DNA of 64,000 nt from Methanobacteriota archaeon (GCA_023436175.1 JAEZKE010000012.1:1-64000); one strand, 5' to 3'. Positions 14,670-24,417 are shown, counted from the stretch's first letter. Notes: generated by a model not told the origin, from the letters alone. Made by a program: numbers and translations.

Positions 14670-15038
14670 CTAATACTTTTTAAGCTCATGTGTCTCACTA
14701 AGCCTACTAATATGGATTTCTAATTCTTCTTCTAACATACAAATGTCTAGTTCTACCTCTAAAATCTTTGAATCGATTCTTTCAGGAAGCACGCTCTTTT
14801 TTGCGAATTCTACAAGCGATTTATACACCTCGAACTCAATAGCAGTAAAATATTTGAATACGTATAAATCGGCTCCTGTTTCATATATCTTGAAATTATC
14901 TAATTTAAGTGTCTTTTTTAATTCCATAACATGTTTTCTTTGTTTAGTATTCAAATTAGAAATTTGAAAAGTTGTATGATACGTATTTTTATTTTTCAGA
15001 TATCCAATATTGACTAAACTGGTGTTCTTGGGTTTCAT
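14670..15038 (-). CDS. Hypothetical protein, 122 aa
   Basis: A 122-residue protein beginning MKPKNTSLVNIGYLKNK and ending in an acidic helical tail (about residues 80-122). ATG 15038 is preceded by a good GAGG ribosome binding site, and the composition is that of a real soluble protein. I do not recognise the family. It is divergent from the ribbon-helix-helix gene at 15224 with two inverted repeats between them, so the two may form a toxin-antitoxin-like pair. No catalytic motif is evident. Confidence 0.6.
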   Translation of the reverse strand: MKPKNTSLVNIGYLKNKNTYHTTFQISNLNTKQRKHVMELKKTLKLDNFKIYETGADLYVFKYFTAIEFEVYKSLVEFAKKSVLPERIDSKILEVELDICMLEEELEIHISRLSETHELKKY

Positions 15039-15103
15039 TTTATGACCTCACGCCACCTTCGTACAGTTCTTTATGACTTTCACTATATAAATATAACTCG
15101 TTA

Positions 15104-15123
15104 ACTCTTAAGCTCTTAAGAGT
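15104..15123. promoter_or_regulatory. Perfect 20-bp palindrome operator
   Basis: ACTCTTAAG-CT-CTTAAGAGT is a perfect inverted repeat lying between the divergent genes at 15038 and 15224. It is a likely binding site for the RHH protein encoded next to it. Confidence 0.6.
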
Positions 15124-15172
15124 TTCACTTAAATAATCAGAACAACAATCATATAATAAGAGTAAAATAAAG

Positions 15173-15225
15173 ATTGTGTCAATAAAGAGTATAGAATCAA
15201 AAGAGGAAATGAGGATTGACACAAT
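15173..15225 (+). promoter_or_regulatory. Inverted repeat spanning the RHH gene start
   Basis: ATTGTGTCAAT (15173-15183) and ATTGACACAAT (15215-15225) form a perfect 11-bp inverted repeat. The second arm contains the A and U of the start codon at 15224, and the ribosome binding site GAGG (15211-15214) lies in the loop just before it. In RNA the stem would occlude the start; as DNA it would be a split operator. Confidence 0.55.
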
Positions 15226-15460
15226 GTCGAAAACAACAAGCAGCAAAGTCACAATAGATGTGCCTGCAGATTTATACAAATTACTTACAAAAATTAAAGG
15301 GGAAACGGGAAAATCAATAAGATCACTTGTAAGTGAAGGGTTACCACTTGTAATTTTAAAATATGAAGATGTGCTTGAGGAAAGTAAAAAAGAAGCACTT
15401 AAAGAAGCTGAAACAATGGATAAAACATTGAATAGGCTTAAGGAGTCAATTAAAAAATAA
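15224..15460 (+). CDS. Ribbon-helix-helix protein (CopG-like)
   Basis: A 78-residue protein with SKVTIDVPADLYKLLTKIK as the ribbon and first helix of an RHH fold, GKSIRSLVSEGLPLVI as the second helix, and a Lys/Glu-rich C-terminal helix. Such proteins are usually antitoxins or autorepressors. ATG 15224 was preferred over an upstream start at 15176 because GAGG lies 9 nt before it and the RHH pattern begins right after it. Two inverted repeats (15104-15123 and 15173-15225) in its promoter support autoregulation. Confidence 0.8.
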   Translation: MSKTTSSKVTIDVPADLYKLLTKIKGETGKSIRSLVSEGLPLVILKYEDVLEESKKEALKEAETMDKTLNRLKESIKK

Positions 15461-15572
15461 ATTTAATTTATTATTAATGTTACTTATTATGAAATTATAT
15501 TGTCATTTATTAATTTTTTTTATTAAAAATAGTTAAATAACAGTTCCAAAAAAACCAAATATGGGGAAACAT

Positions 15573-17387
15573 ATGTTTTGTAGAGAATGCGGGGCTGAAA
15601 ATAATGATAATAGCAAGTTTTGTGGTGAGTGTGGAACAAAATTAATTCAGAATGACATAGGGGTCATTAAAACCCCTCAAAAAATGAATAAAAATGGTAT
15701 ATATAATTTAATTCAGAAATTTAAGGATCCAAACAGTGAAGTTCGTAATTCTGCAGTAACTAATTTGGCTAAAATGGGTGAACCTGCTTTTGATGCTTTA
15801 ATTAGAAGTTTAAATGATCCTAATGATAAAGTTAGAAGGAAAACATGTGATGCATTTGGCATTATGGGTGATCCTCGTGCAGTTCCTTATTTAAATGGAA
15901 TGTTAAATGATAATGATAGGCATGTTAGGCGGAGAGCTGCTAATGCTCTTATAAGTATAGGTGATGAACGTAGTATTCCTCCATTGATAGAAGCTTTGAA
16001 AGATTCAGAAAGTAAAGTTCGATTACGTGCTGCTATAGCTCTTGGAAAATTCGGCGATGAAACTGCCATTATGCCATTAAATAGATTAAAACATGATTAT
16101 GGTGATGTGAGTAAAGCTGCAATTGATGCACTTAATAGTATCCATAATAGGGGGAATAAGGTTGATACTTCTGTTAAAATTGAAAATCTGATTCTAGATC
16201 TTTCTAGTGATAATAAGGATATTTGTAATGATGCAGCAGATGATTTAGTAAAGATTGGCGAACCTGCTGTTAAATCGCTCATACAGTGTTTAGATGAAGA
16301 TTATAAACATACTAATCAATATGGTCAACAAAAGCGAAAGGTATGCGATATACTTGGCATTATAGGTGATCCTCGGGCTGTTGAACCTCTTAACAGAATG
16401 TTAAAGGAGGATGATAGGCATGTTCGGAGAAGGGCTGCTAATGCCCTTATAAATGTAGGTGATGAACGCAGTGTTGAACCACTAATAAATGCACTAGAAG
16501 ATTCAGAAGAGAAAGTCCGTATTCGTGCAGCAGAAGCGCTTGGTAAAATAGGAGATCCAGCTGCTTATAATCCTCTATTGAAGTGCCTAAATGATGATAA
16601 AAGTGAGGTAAGAGAAGCAACCTACAAATCACTACAAAAAATTCAACAATCAGATATTAAAGACGAATTAAAGATTTCTAGAGATGAAATTCGGCAAATG
16701 GAAAATTCAAAGGAAATAGAAAGTATTATTTTCCTGGCAAACCATGCTAATACGGATATACGTAAATATGCAATTAAATCTCTCCAAAATATGGGCGATT
16801 CTAAGTCTCTTGAAACATTAAAGGCATTATCTTCTGATAGTGATCCAGAAATTGCAGGATCTGCGGATAGCGCCTGGAGAACAACATTAATTGAAGGATT
16901 TGAAACAGAAGACGATTTAGTTCCGAAAAATCCAATGATAAATATTTCTTTTTATGAATCTATGCCTGGAAGATTAAGTTTAGACGAATATAAATCTTAT
17001 ATATCTGGTACTATGGAATTAGATGATAAAGAAGTAATTATTCATAAAAGGAGTTTTTGGTTAGATCACGATAGAGGTACTAAACATATTCGTTATGATA
17101 AAATAACAAGCATAGATTATGATGCGGGAAAAATTTTAGCAAAACCCAGTATTCAAATTTATCTGTCTAGTGTTGAATATTCATTTAAAAGTCATGATTT
17201 TAGATTAAAATCATTTTATGATTTAATTCGTGAGAAAATAGATATGATCAATACTCCTCAAGAGACAAAAATTGTATCTGAAATAAGTCCTATGGAAGAA
17301 CTTAAAAAACTAGCTGAATTAAGAGATAGTGGCATTGTAACGGAAGAAGAGTTTAAATTAAAGAAAAAACAATTATTGGGATTGTAA
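15573..17387 (+). CDS. Zinc ribbon, HEAT-repeat, PH-like and SHOCT protein
   Basis: About 604 residues with four modules. A zinc ribbon opens the protein (CRECG...FCGECG). HEAT/PBS-lyase repeats follow at about 30-420. A bacterial-PH-like domain is at about 475-550 (IHKRSFWLDHD, RYDKITSIDYDAG), and a C-terminal SHOCT motif ends it (LKKLAELRDSGIVTEEEF). The HEAT part contains an internal duplication of about 90 residues: RHVRRRAANALI and GDERS occur in both halves with very similar DNA. HEAT domains bind proteins and SHOCT motifs mediate oligomerisation or membrane association. The function is unknown. ATG 15573 follows GGGG by 6 nt; ATG 15561 is the alternative. Confidence 0.85.
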   Translation: MFCRECGAENNDNSKFCGECGTKLIQNDIGVIKTPQKMNKNGIYNLIQKFKDPNSEVRNSAVTNLAKMGEPAFDALIRSLNDPNDKVRRKTCDAFGIMGDPRAVPYLNGMLNDNDRHVRRRAANALISIGDERSIPPLIEALKDSESKVRLRAAIALGKFGDETAIMPLNRLKHDYGDVSKAAIDALNSIHNRGNKVDTSVKIENLILDLSSDNKDICNDAADDLVKIGEPAVKSLIQCLDEDYKHTNQYGQQKRKVCDILGIIGDPRAVEPLNRMLKEDDRHVRRRAANALINVGDERSVEPLINALEDSEEKVRIRAAEALGKIGDPAAYNPLLKCLNDDKSEVREATYKSLQKIQQSDIKDELKISRDEIRQMENSKEIESIIFLANHANTDIRKYAIKSLQNMGDSKSLETLKALSSDSDPEIAGSADSAWRTTLIEGFETEDDLVPKNPMINISFYESMPGRLSLDEYKSYISGTMELDDKEVIIHKRSFWLDHDRGTKHIRYDKITSIDYDAGKILAKPSIQIYLSSVEYSFKSHDFRLKSFYDLIREKIDMINTPQETKIVSEISPMEELKKLAELRDSGIVTEEEFKLKKKQLLGL

Positions 17388-17712
17388 ATTAAATTTTAGC
17401 CCTCCATCAATTATACTTATTAATCATTACTTATTTAATGTAAATTTTCCACAAAATAATCATCTATTTCTTACAGAAATTTCTTAAAAATGCCATAAAA
17501 GGGGCATTTATCTCTAGAGGGCTTCATTTAGAATCAAATCATTTTATTCTTTAATTTAATTAATGTCACTAAATAAGTTAAGTTATTGTTTATTGATTTT
17601 TTAAGTTATAATTAATTAAATTGTTTTTTTAGTAGAGTCATGCTTAATAATAGTAAATTATATTAATGTCCATTTCAAATCACCAAATAATGCATAAGGG
17701 GATGTTTATGAG
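17388..17712. other. Intergenic spacer with one hairpin
   Basis: AT-rich spacer. The hairpin AAATGCC-N8-GGCATTT (17488-17509) could contribute to ending transcription of the HEAT gene. Nothing else is recognised. Confidence 0.45.
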
Positions 17713-20700
17713 ATGACCATACCAAAACGCAAAGAAAAAGCAGATTTCTTTTTTAAAAATGATTTAGAATTATGTAGACAAAATGTATCAACTAGAATGC
17801 CTGTAAATCATCAGCAAGATGCAATAAATAAGCTTAATGAATGGTTTGAAGCAGCTGAACAGCCTTCAGGAACTATTATGGTTTTACCTACGGGAAGTGG
17901 GAAAACATTTACTGCTATAAGATTTTTATGTCAAGGGCCAATTTCAAAAGGATATAAGATCCTTTGGCTAGCTCATACTCACCACCTTCTTGAACAAGCA
18001 TATTTTAGTTTCCTACCTGAAAATAAAAATCAGGGGTATGAAATAGGTTGGATATCTAATTCAATTGAAAATATTGGTATAAGGGTAGTTTCTGGTTCTC
18101 CAAATAATTTTAAAGTCGATCAAATTAAAGAAAGTGATGATATTGTCATTGCGACACTACAAACAATCACCAATGCGTATAAAAATAAACATCCCAAACT
18201 TGAGAAGTTTTTAGAATCTGCATGTGGTAAATTAATCGTTGTTTTTGATGAAGCTCACCATGCTCCAGCTCCAAGTTATCGTAAATTGTTAATAGGCGAT
18301 GATTCGCAGGAAATAAGAGAATCATTAAGAGAGCGCTTCCCTGAAATGTATATTCTAGGACTAACAGCTACGCCTACTTATAATGATGAAGAAAAGAGAG
18401 GATGGCTTAAAGAAATTTTTCCACAAGAAATTATTTATCAAGCACAAATTAAGGATTTGATCTTTGAAAAAATACTGGCTAATCCCCATACAATAGAATC
18501 AGAAACTGAAATACCTCTCGAATTGGATGATATGGAATATCAAAGGTTAGTACGAGAATATGAGAAAGATATTCCTCAAAAAATGATAAAAAGACTTGCA
18601 GAAAATAAAAATAGGAATCAATACATTGTAGATACATATGTAAAAAATAAAAATAGATATGGAAAAACTATTATTTTTGCTGATAGGCGAGAACAATGTG
18701 AATATTTAAATAAATTACTTTTAGATAACGGCATTCGTTCAGATGTAATGTATTCTGCAAGTGGAAAGGAACGGGAGAATATAAACGCGCTTGAAGAATT
18801 TAAAAACAATAATTTAGAAGTTATAGTTAATATAAGGATGTTAACTGAGGGTACGGACGTTCCTAATGTAGATTCCGTTTTTTTGACTCGTCAAACAACA
18901 AGTGAAATATTATTAACTCAAATGGTTGGAAGAGCTTTACGAGGCCCTCGTTTTGGCGGAACTGAAGATGCTCATCTTGTATTTTTTATAGATAACTGGA
19001 AACAACAAATTAACTGGGCAAAATGGGATCCTAAGACATGGGGGGCTAAGAGAGAAATGGGGGAAGAACCGAGTATAAATCCTCCATGGGATTTAATCTC
19101 AGTTAAGGTGATTCAAGGTTTAATCGATAAATTAGGCAGGGGAGAATCTATAAATGGATCTTTCTTTTCATCAATGCCTGTTGGATGGTATCCTACTAAA
19201 TTCTTTAAATCCAATGAAAGTGAAAATGCTGATGGAAGTGATGGAAAAGTAAATGAACTTATTTTGGTCTTTGAAGACAATAAAGAAGGATATGGACGAT
19301 TAATAGATTATCTTCAAGGATTTAACATAGAAAAATTTGATGATGAGGAAATTAAGTTTGAAGATTGTAAAGATGAAATTAATGAGTTATGTAATAAATT
19401 TTTCACTCCAGCAGAAGAACAGATAGATCGAGATATATTAAAGAATATATTTAGAATATCACTTCATATAGCTCAAGATAGATATAATAAAGCTCCAGAA
19501 TTCCTTGAATTTGAAGATAGGGATAACTATGATCTGGATATGATGGCAGAAGAATTTATAGATGCAGATTATGGTCCTAGAACTGTGGATCAGAAATTAA
19601 GAGAATTATATGAAGATAAAAATCAGATATGGACTACAATTTATTATACTTATGATTTATTTAAGTCACAGTTTAATTCAAGCGTTGATTGGATTTTAAA
19701 GAAGAAAAACGGTTTTATAATAGATGAAATTACTACTGAAGAACAAAAATTAGTAGAAAAACTCAAAAGTGGTACTTTGGATGAAAAAATAGGTTCATGT
19801 AATGATCTAATGGATATAGGCACTAAAGATGCTATACATGAAGACACATTGGAACTACTAATTGAGACTTCTGAGAATGACGATAATGAGAAATTGCGTG
19901 AAGCTGCAGAATATGCTGTTAATAAAATATTGTTGTTGGAGCTAAATCCTGCTCAAAAACGTAGAATAAAGAAAAGAGATGGATACAAGTGTTTATGTTG
20001 TGGAGAAGATGCAAAATATCTGTTACAGGTAGATCATATTAATCCTCGTTATTTTGGTGTGGATAATTCTGATGAAAATCTCCAAACATTGTGTAGTATC
20101 TGTAATGGAACTAAAGGAACTGAAACCATTGATTTTAGCAAGAAAGTCACTAATTTAGAGGAATCAGAACTTAAATTTCCAGATATTGAAAAAATCATTA
20201 ATGAACTTGACTATGAGAAAGATTATCATATCAAAGATCCGAAATGGTGGAAAAAATATCTAAAACGAAAAATTAACTTTATTTATCGTTGTGGAGCTAT
20301 AAAATCCATTTTTATTGAAGATAAAAATAATTTCCATAATTGGGAAATAGAATTACATGATGGAAATAATCCAGAATGGATTATGTCATTTATAAGAAAA
20401 ATTAAACCTTATATTCAAGCAATAAGGAAATCTAATGGTTTATTTGGCCCTGGTGAAATTGATGTCTTTGAAAGTTCTGATCGTGAGCAAAAAATCAGTT
20501 ATTTGCAGGATGCAGTTATTGTCCCTGCTAAATTAGCTTTAGATGAATATTTAGAGCATTCTGTTTACATGTGTCAACCTGGAAGATCATTTAGACCAGT
20601 AGACTATTTTGGGTTTTATTTTGATGGTAAAATTTCCAGATACATACCAAAAATATTGGGTAAAGTAGAAGATGTGGAATTCACTCTGGAAGGAGTAGAA

Positions 20701-20967
20701 AACGCAAATTTATCTAAAAATACTAAAAGAAAACTCTTATCATTGTTAGAAAGTTTAGAAAAGAGTGATTCTGTTGGTAGATTGGGTTATAGAAATAAAG
20801 TAATTTTTCTTTCCTCAAAAGATTCAAAGGACACAATTAAATTAAAAAATGAAATAATAAATGACACTAAATCTAAAGCAGGGAAGTCTACGGCTTTTAC
20901 ACAAAATCAGCGTTATGTAATGGTTCGTAAATTAATGAAAAATCCAAAGAAAACTTCTGAACTTTAA
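17713..20967 (+). CDS. SF2 helicase-HNH endonuclease fusion
   Basis: A 1084-residue protein. The N-terminal 430 residues are a type III/SSL2-like superfamily 2 helicase: Walker A LPTGSGKTFTA, the box DEAHH, GLTATPTYND, and motif VI QMVGRALRGPR. After a 300-residue linker, an HNH endonuclease domain lies at about 746-805 (RDGYKCLCCG, LLQVDHINPRYFG, NLQTLCSICNGTKG), with paired cysteines for zinc. About 270 further residues are unassigned. A helicase coupled to HNH suggests a translocating DNA cutter for defence. ATG 17713 has a GGGGATG site upstream. Base composition is more AT-rich than in flanking genes, which fits transfer. A 52-codon gene follows. Confidence 0.87.
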   Translation: MTIPKRKEKADFFFKNDLELCRQNVSTRMPVNHQQDAINKLNEWFEAAEQPSGTIMVLPTGSGKTFTAIRFLCQGPISKGYKILWLAHTHHLLEQAYFSFLPENKNQGYEIGWISNSIENIGIRVVSGSPNNFKVDQIKESDDIVIATLQTITNAYKNKHPKLEKFLESACGKLIVVFDEAHHAPAPSYRKLLIGDDSQEIRESLRERFPEMYILGLTATPTYNDEEKRGWLKEIFPQEIIYQAQIKDLIFEKILANPHTIESETEIPLELDDMEYQRLVREYEKDIPQKMIKRLAENKNRNQYIVDTYVKNKNRYGKTIIFADRREQCEYLNKLLLDNGIRSDVMYSASGKERENINALEEFKNNNLEVIVNIRMLTEGTDVPNVDSVFLTRQTTSEILLTQMVGRALRGPRFGGTEDAHLVFFIDNWKQQINWAKWDPKTWGAKREMGEEPSINPPWDLISVKVIQGLIDKLGRGESINGSFFSSMPVGWYPTKFFKSNESENADGSDGKVNELILVFEDNKEGYGRLIDYLQGFNIEKFDDEEIKFEDCKDEINELCNKFFTPAEEQIDRDILKNIFRISLHIAQDRYNKAPEFLEFEDRDNYDLDMMAEEFIDADYGPRTVDQKLRELYEDKNQIWTTIYYTYDLFKSQFNSSVDWILKKKNGFIIDEITTEEQKLVEKLKSGTLDEKIGSCNDLMDIGTKDAIHEDTLELLIETSENDDNEKLREAAEYAVNKILLLELNPAQKRRIKKRDGYKCLCCGEDAKYLLQVDHINPRYFGVDNSDENLQTLCSICNGTKGTETIDFSKKVTNLEESELKFPDIEKIINELDYEKDYHIKDPKWWKKYLKRKINFIYRCGAIKSIFIEDKNNFHNWEIELHDGNNPEWIMSFIRKIKPYIQAIRKSNGLFGPGEIDVFESSDREQKISYLQDAVIVPAKLALDEYLEHSVYMCQPGRSFRPVDYFGFYFDGKISRYIPKILGKVEDVEFTLEGVENANLSKNTKRKLLSLLESLEKSDSVGRLGYRNKVIFLSSKDSKDTIKLKNEIINDTKSKAGKSTAFTQNQRYVMVRKLMKNPKKTSEL

Positions 20968-21038
20968 TAAGTATTTAGTTTATTTTTGTAAAGATCGAAA
21001 ATTAGGTTTAAAGACATAAACTCGTAGGAGATGATAAA

Positions 21039-21197
21039 ATGGTAGATTCTATTAAAAAAGAAACTCGTGCTGTAAAATATAAAACTGGTGAATTTGACTT
21101 AAGGGATAAAATTGATTTGAAAGAAATGTTAAATGAATTGAAGCCTAAACATGGTCAGACAATTGAAATTGTTGTTTCTAAAAAATGAATTTTTAAT
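21039..21197 (+). CDS. Small protein downstream of helicase-HNH, 52 aa
   Basis: A short gene with a strong ribosome binding site (GGAGATGAT) before ATG 21039. It encodes a charged 52-residue product beginning MVDSIKKETRAVKY and containing DKIDLKEMLNELKPKHGQ then IEIVV. The strand-helix-strand alternation resembles small antitoxin or modulator proteins. I do not recognise the family. It lies 71 nt after the helicase-HNH gene on the same strand and may be co-transcribed with it. Confidence 0.6.
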
Positions 21198-21299
21198 TCA
21201 AAGAATATTTTTCGGAAGAACAATGTTGAGCAGGGGGTAGTTGATCATGTTGTTCATTATGATGAATGGGCTATTTTGAATTATTAAATTGGAAGATAT

Positions 21300-21893
21300 T
21301 TAGTAATTCTTCTTTTTACCTATATAAAATGCTTTAGGATCATTTTCAAGTACTTTTCTTGCGATAGGATCGATAATCTCATCATTTATTGGTTTAGAAT
21401 CTTTTTTTTCAAAAGATTTATTTTCAAAAGTTATGGTCTTGGAATTCTCCCAATATTCATTTATTTGATTGTTAAATTCTTGTATATTCTCTATTTTTGC
21501 CCTTACAGTTATTTCAACTGCTTTTTCTATACTATATTTATACCAGTTTGTGCTTCCAAAATAAGCTATCTTTTCATCAATAACTATTGCTTTTGTATGG
21601 AGTTTTGGAAGACTGCGGGCCTCAAAATCTTTTATTTTTTCTTGAGCCATGTTTAAAGCATAAAATGTTTTTCCATCAACTTCATCGTCCCAAATTCTAA
21701 CTATAAACCTTAATTTTAAATCCTTGTTAATGGAATCTAATACTTCTTGAACAAAAAAACTATCAATCCATGGCCCTACTATTGTAACGCTGTTTTTGGC
21801 TTGAGATAAATCTGTTCTCAAGTATGGAAGAATCTTCCCCTGTCCATAGATCTTTAATTCTTTGGATAATTGGGATGATCTGTTTTGGCTCAT
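21300..21893 (-). CDS. Phospholipase D-type nuclease
   Basis: A 197-residue protein with one HKD motif: LHTKAIVIDEKIAYFGSTNW (about 108-127), plus an N-terminal strand ILPYLRTDLSQAKNSVTIVG. Single-HKD proteins act as dimeric nucleases, and in DISARM (DrmC) they accompany a helicase. The first 131 nt of the gene overlap, in another frame, the 3' end of the upstream helicase gene. Both reading frames look conserved in that stretch, so the overlap seems genuine. Start ATG 21893. The phosphodiesterase activity is inferred from the motif. Confidence 0.88.
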   Translation of the reverse strand: MSQNRSSQLSKELKIYGQGKILPYLRTDLSQAKNSVTIVGPWIDSFFVQEVLDSINKDLKLRFIVRIWDDEVDGKTFYALNMAQEKIKDFEARSLPKLHTKAIVIDEKIAYFGSTNWYKYSIEKAVEITVRAKIENIQEFNNQINEYWENSKTITFENKSFEKKDSKPINDEIIDPIARKVLENDPKAFYIGKKKNY

Positions 21894-24417
21894 AGTTTAC
21901 CTCCTCTTGACATAACTCTAAGATGTAACGTTCAAATTTCTTTTTCATTCCTTTTTTATTATAACTTTCAAGAGTTTCAATACATCTTTCTAGTGCATTT
22001 CTAAGATTATCATTCTTTAATACGGATTCGGATAAACCATTACCTCCTGGAGTAGAGTCTAAAATCCACATATCGCAATTTTTAAGAGAGATTCCGCAAA
22101 TAATGTCAGAAGGATTTGATTGGACAGCATCTGCAATATAGGCGCTAATTATGCCACTAATAAGATTTTGTGCATTAATTAAGTTTTCATCTAAATTATT
22201 TTTAAGTTCATTGAATTTCCAAATCCAACCATAGGTTCTATATGATAATGGAAATAAAAATGGAGATTTTTGTTCACTATCCTTTGCCCTTTTAAAATTT
22301 TCTATTATTTCTTTAAGCCCTACCTTCCTCTTCTCCATTGTTTTTATGTTAATTTCAGTATACCCATTAAATCTCTTTTCATATTCCCAAATTCCAAATT
22401 CTAAAGAACCCTTTGTTGGTTCTCTAATATTCTCTGGTAACTCTGGAAATAATCTATAAGGATTGAATTTTTCGCGTGATTCTCCCCTAGTAACAACAGG
22501 CTCATTTTCAGGAATTAAATAAACACAATCTATAGATTTTAAGAATTTACCCAGGATGGCATCACTTTCAGGATTATCCCATTTGGCAACTTTCCACCTT
22601 CCATCATAATCAAAAACTCTCCATCTTCTACCTACCCTATCTAAATATACAGCTTCAGGATGAGCATCACGGAAGATATTAATGTCTTCTATCCAAGCGA
22701 CATCTTCATTTGTTTTTTTATCTGTAAGTGGTATTTTCCCTTCACTAGCATTAGCTCTAAAACCTTTGTAAACCCAAAATTTATCTGAAGTATCTATTAG
22801 AACCGAATATTTATTTATTATCGCCTTTTTCACTTCTTTATGGTCTAAAAAGATTCCAAAGTATTTCCTTAATAAATTTGAATAACGTGTATATTCTAAT
22901 TTAGAGCCATGTTCTTTATATAGCCTATAACATCCACTATAATGGGTGGCTGCTAAATGACGTAGTTTTATTAGCTCTAATTCTAAAGGTAAGGGAATAG
23001 TTTTTGCATTATCAAAACTAAAAGCTTCTTCACAATTTTCTATAATAAATCGATCTAAAGGTGCTGCAGATAATCTTAAAACTGAAAATCCAGGTATCCC
23101 TGCTCTTCTTCCTACTCTACCAATTCTTTGGATAAGATCGACTCTTTTTGAAGGAATATTATTAATAAAACATAATTCCAAATTTTCTATATCTACACCC
23201 AATTCTAAAGCATTAGTGGCTATTAATGAATAACCAACAGTTTCATCAGCATTAAATAAATTTTCAATCCTTCTTCTATCTTTTGGGGTTAAATCAGCAT
23301 CATAAATTTCTTTTTTCCTTTCACCATCATCTCTAAGACTTAAATTTAGCATTCTACTTTCAAATTTACTGTTGGAAAAATAAAGCACATTCAGATACTT
23401 TCCTAAAAAGCTACTATCAGACAAGATTTCAGTTAAATTAAATTTATTTTCAAGTGCATCTAGAAAAATATTTACCCTAAAGAGCCCATTTTGAGGAGGA
23501 TCATTAAGAACGTCTTCTACTTCTTCTAATGGAAAAGCTTTTATTTCTGGAGCTTTAGAATCGCCCTGGTGATAAATATTTTTCTCATTAATTGATGTTA
23601 ATTTAGATGCAAACTCTTTAGCATTAGAGAGAGTTGCAGAACATAAAAATAGTTTGGGTGATTTTGTATGGGCCATTTCTTTAGCTACATATATCCTTTT
23701 TAGGAAATAGTGGACGTTTGCTCCAAATATTCCATCATATATGTGGGCTTCATCTAAAACAATACATTCTAAGTTTTTTGTAAAATCTACATCTCTAATA
23801 AGGCTCCAATGAGCCTTGTCAAGAGTTGCAACGCGTATACGGGCATTTTTGAATTCAGAACTACTTTGATGTTCAGTCATGCATTTATCCACTGTTTTAT
23901 ATCTTCCAACACCTTTCCAGGCTGTCCAGCCTATTTCTTGATCTCCCAAATTAATAGTGCCGCCAAAATTTTTACAGTCTTCTTTATAATTTTTAACATT
24001 TGAAGAAACTTTAGCTAGGCGATCAGCTTGTCCCCACATTAGCGCTTGAGTTGGAAAACATACAAGAGCTGTTGCATTTGGATTTTTTATTAAATGGTCA
24101 ATTATCCATGCCCAAAAACAAAGACTTTTACCAGTACCTGTAGAACTAGTTAAAATAAAGTTTTCTGCGCCATTACAATAACTATTTAGTAGATCGTATT
24201 GGTGTTTAAAAAGTCCTGATTCTTTAGCTTTAGGTTCATACATTTTAATAAATTCTAAAGCTTCTTTTGAAAGGTTTAAATTTTCCAGGGATTCTTTCTC
24301 AGGAAAAGGAATAAAAATAGACACTGCTTGGTCTAAAATTCCATTTTGATATTTTATGTTCATTCGATGTGCGAAGTCTTTAATTTCCTTTTTTGGATCA
24401 AAGATATTATCTGACAT
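21763..24417 (-). CDS. DEAD/DEAH helicase with DUF1998-like C terminus
   Basis: An 884-residue superfamily 2 helicase. Walker A STGTGKSLCFW (about 92), the Walker B box DEAH (LDEAHIYDG), LCSATLSN, the family motif SLIATNALELGVDIE and QRIGRVGRRAG are all visible, as in DrmA/Lhr-like proteins. Near the C terminus WILDSTPGGNGLSE resembles the DUF1998 signature. ATG 24417 follows an AGAGG site. With the overlapping phospholipase D-type nuclease it forms a two-gene helicase-nuclease unit reminiscent of DISARM drmA/drmC, but no drmB or methyltransferase is next to it. The likely role is phage or plasmid restriction. Confidence 0.87.
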   Translation of the reverse strand: MSDNIFDPKKEIKDFAHRMNIKYQNGILDQAVSIFIPFPEKESLENLNLSKEALEFIKMYEPKAKESGLFKHQYDLLNSYCNGAENFILTSSTGTGKSLCFWAWIIDHLIKNPNATALVCFPTQALMWGQADRLAKVSSNVKNYKEDCKNFGGTINLGDQEIGWTAWKGVGRYKTVDKCMTEHQSSSEFKNARIRVATLDKAHWSLIRDVDFTKNLECIVLDEAHIYDGIFGANVHYFLKRIYVAKEMAHTKSPKLFLCSATLSNAKEFASKLTSINEKNIYHQGDSKAPEIKAFPLEEVEDVLNDPPQNGLFRVNIFLDALENKFNLTEILSDSSFLGKYLNVLYFSNSKFESRMLNLSLRDDGERKKEIYDADLTPKDRRRIENLFNADETVGYSLIATNALELGVDIENLELCFINNIPSKRVDLIQRIGRVGRRAGIPGFSVLRLSAAPLDRFIIENCEEAFSFDNAKTIPLPLELELIKLRHLAATHYSGCYRLYKEHGSKLEYTRYSNLLRKYFGIFLDHKEVKKAIINKYSVLIDTSDKFWVYKGFRANASEGKIPLTDKKTNEDVAWIEDINIFRDAHPEAVYLDRVGRRWRVFDYDGRWKVAKWDNPESDAILGKFLKSIDCVYLIPENEPVVTRGESREKFNPYRLFPELPENIREPTKGSLEFGIWEYEKRFNGYTEINIKTMEKRKVGLKEIIENFKRAKDSEQKSPFLFPLSYRTYGWIWKFNELKNNLDENLINAQNLISGIISAYIADAVQSNPSDIICGISLKNCDMWILDSTPGGNGLSESVLKNDNLRNALERCIETLESYNKKGMKKKFERYILELCQEEVNYEPKQIIPIIQRIKDLWTGEDSSILENRFISSQKQRYNSRAMD

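Noticed and set aside
15040..15279. Minus-strand hydrophobic frame of 79 codons
   Set aside because: It overlaps the start of the RHH gene and both operator repeats, and its composition reflects AT-rich DNA rather than a protein.
21300..24417. Full DISARM locus
   Set aside because: Only a helicase and a PLD nuclease are present; no DrmB-type gene or DISARM methyltransferase is adjacent.
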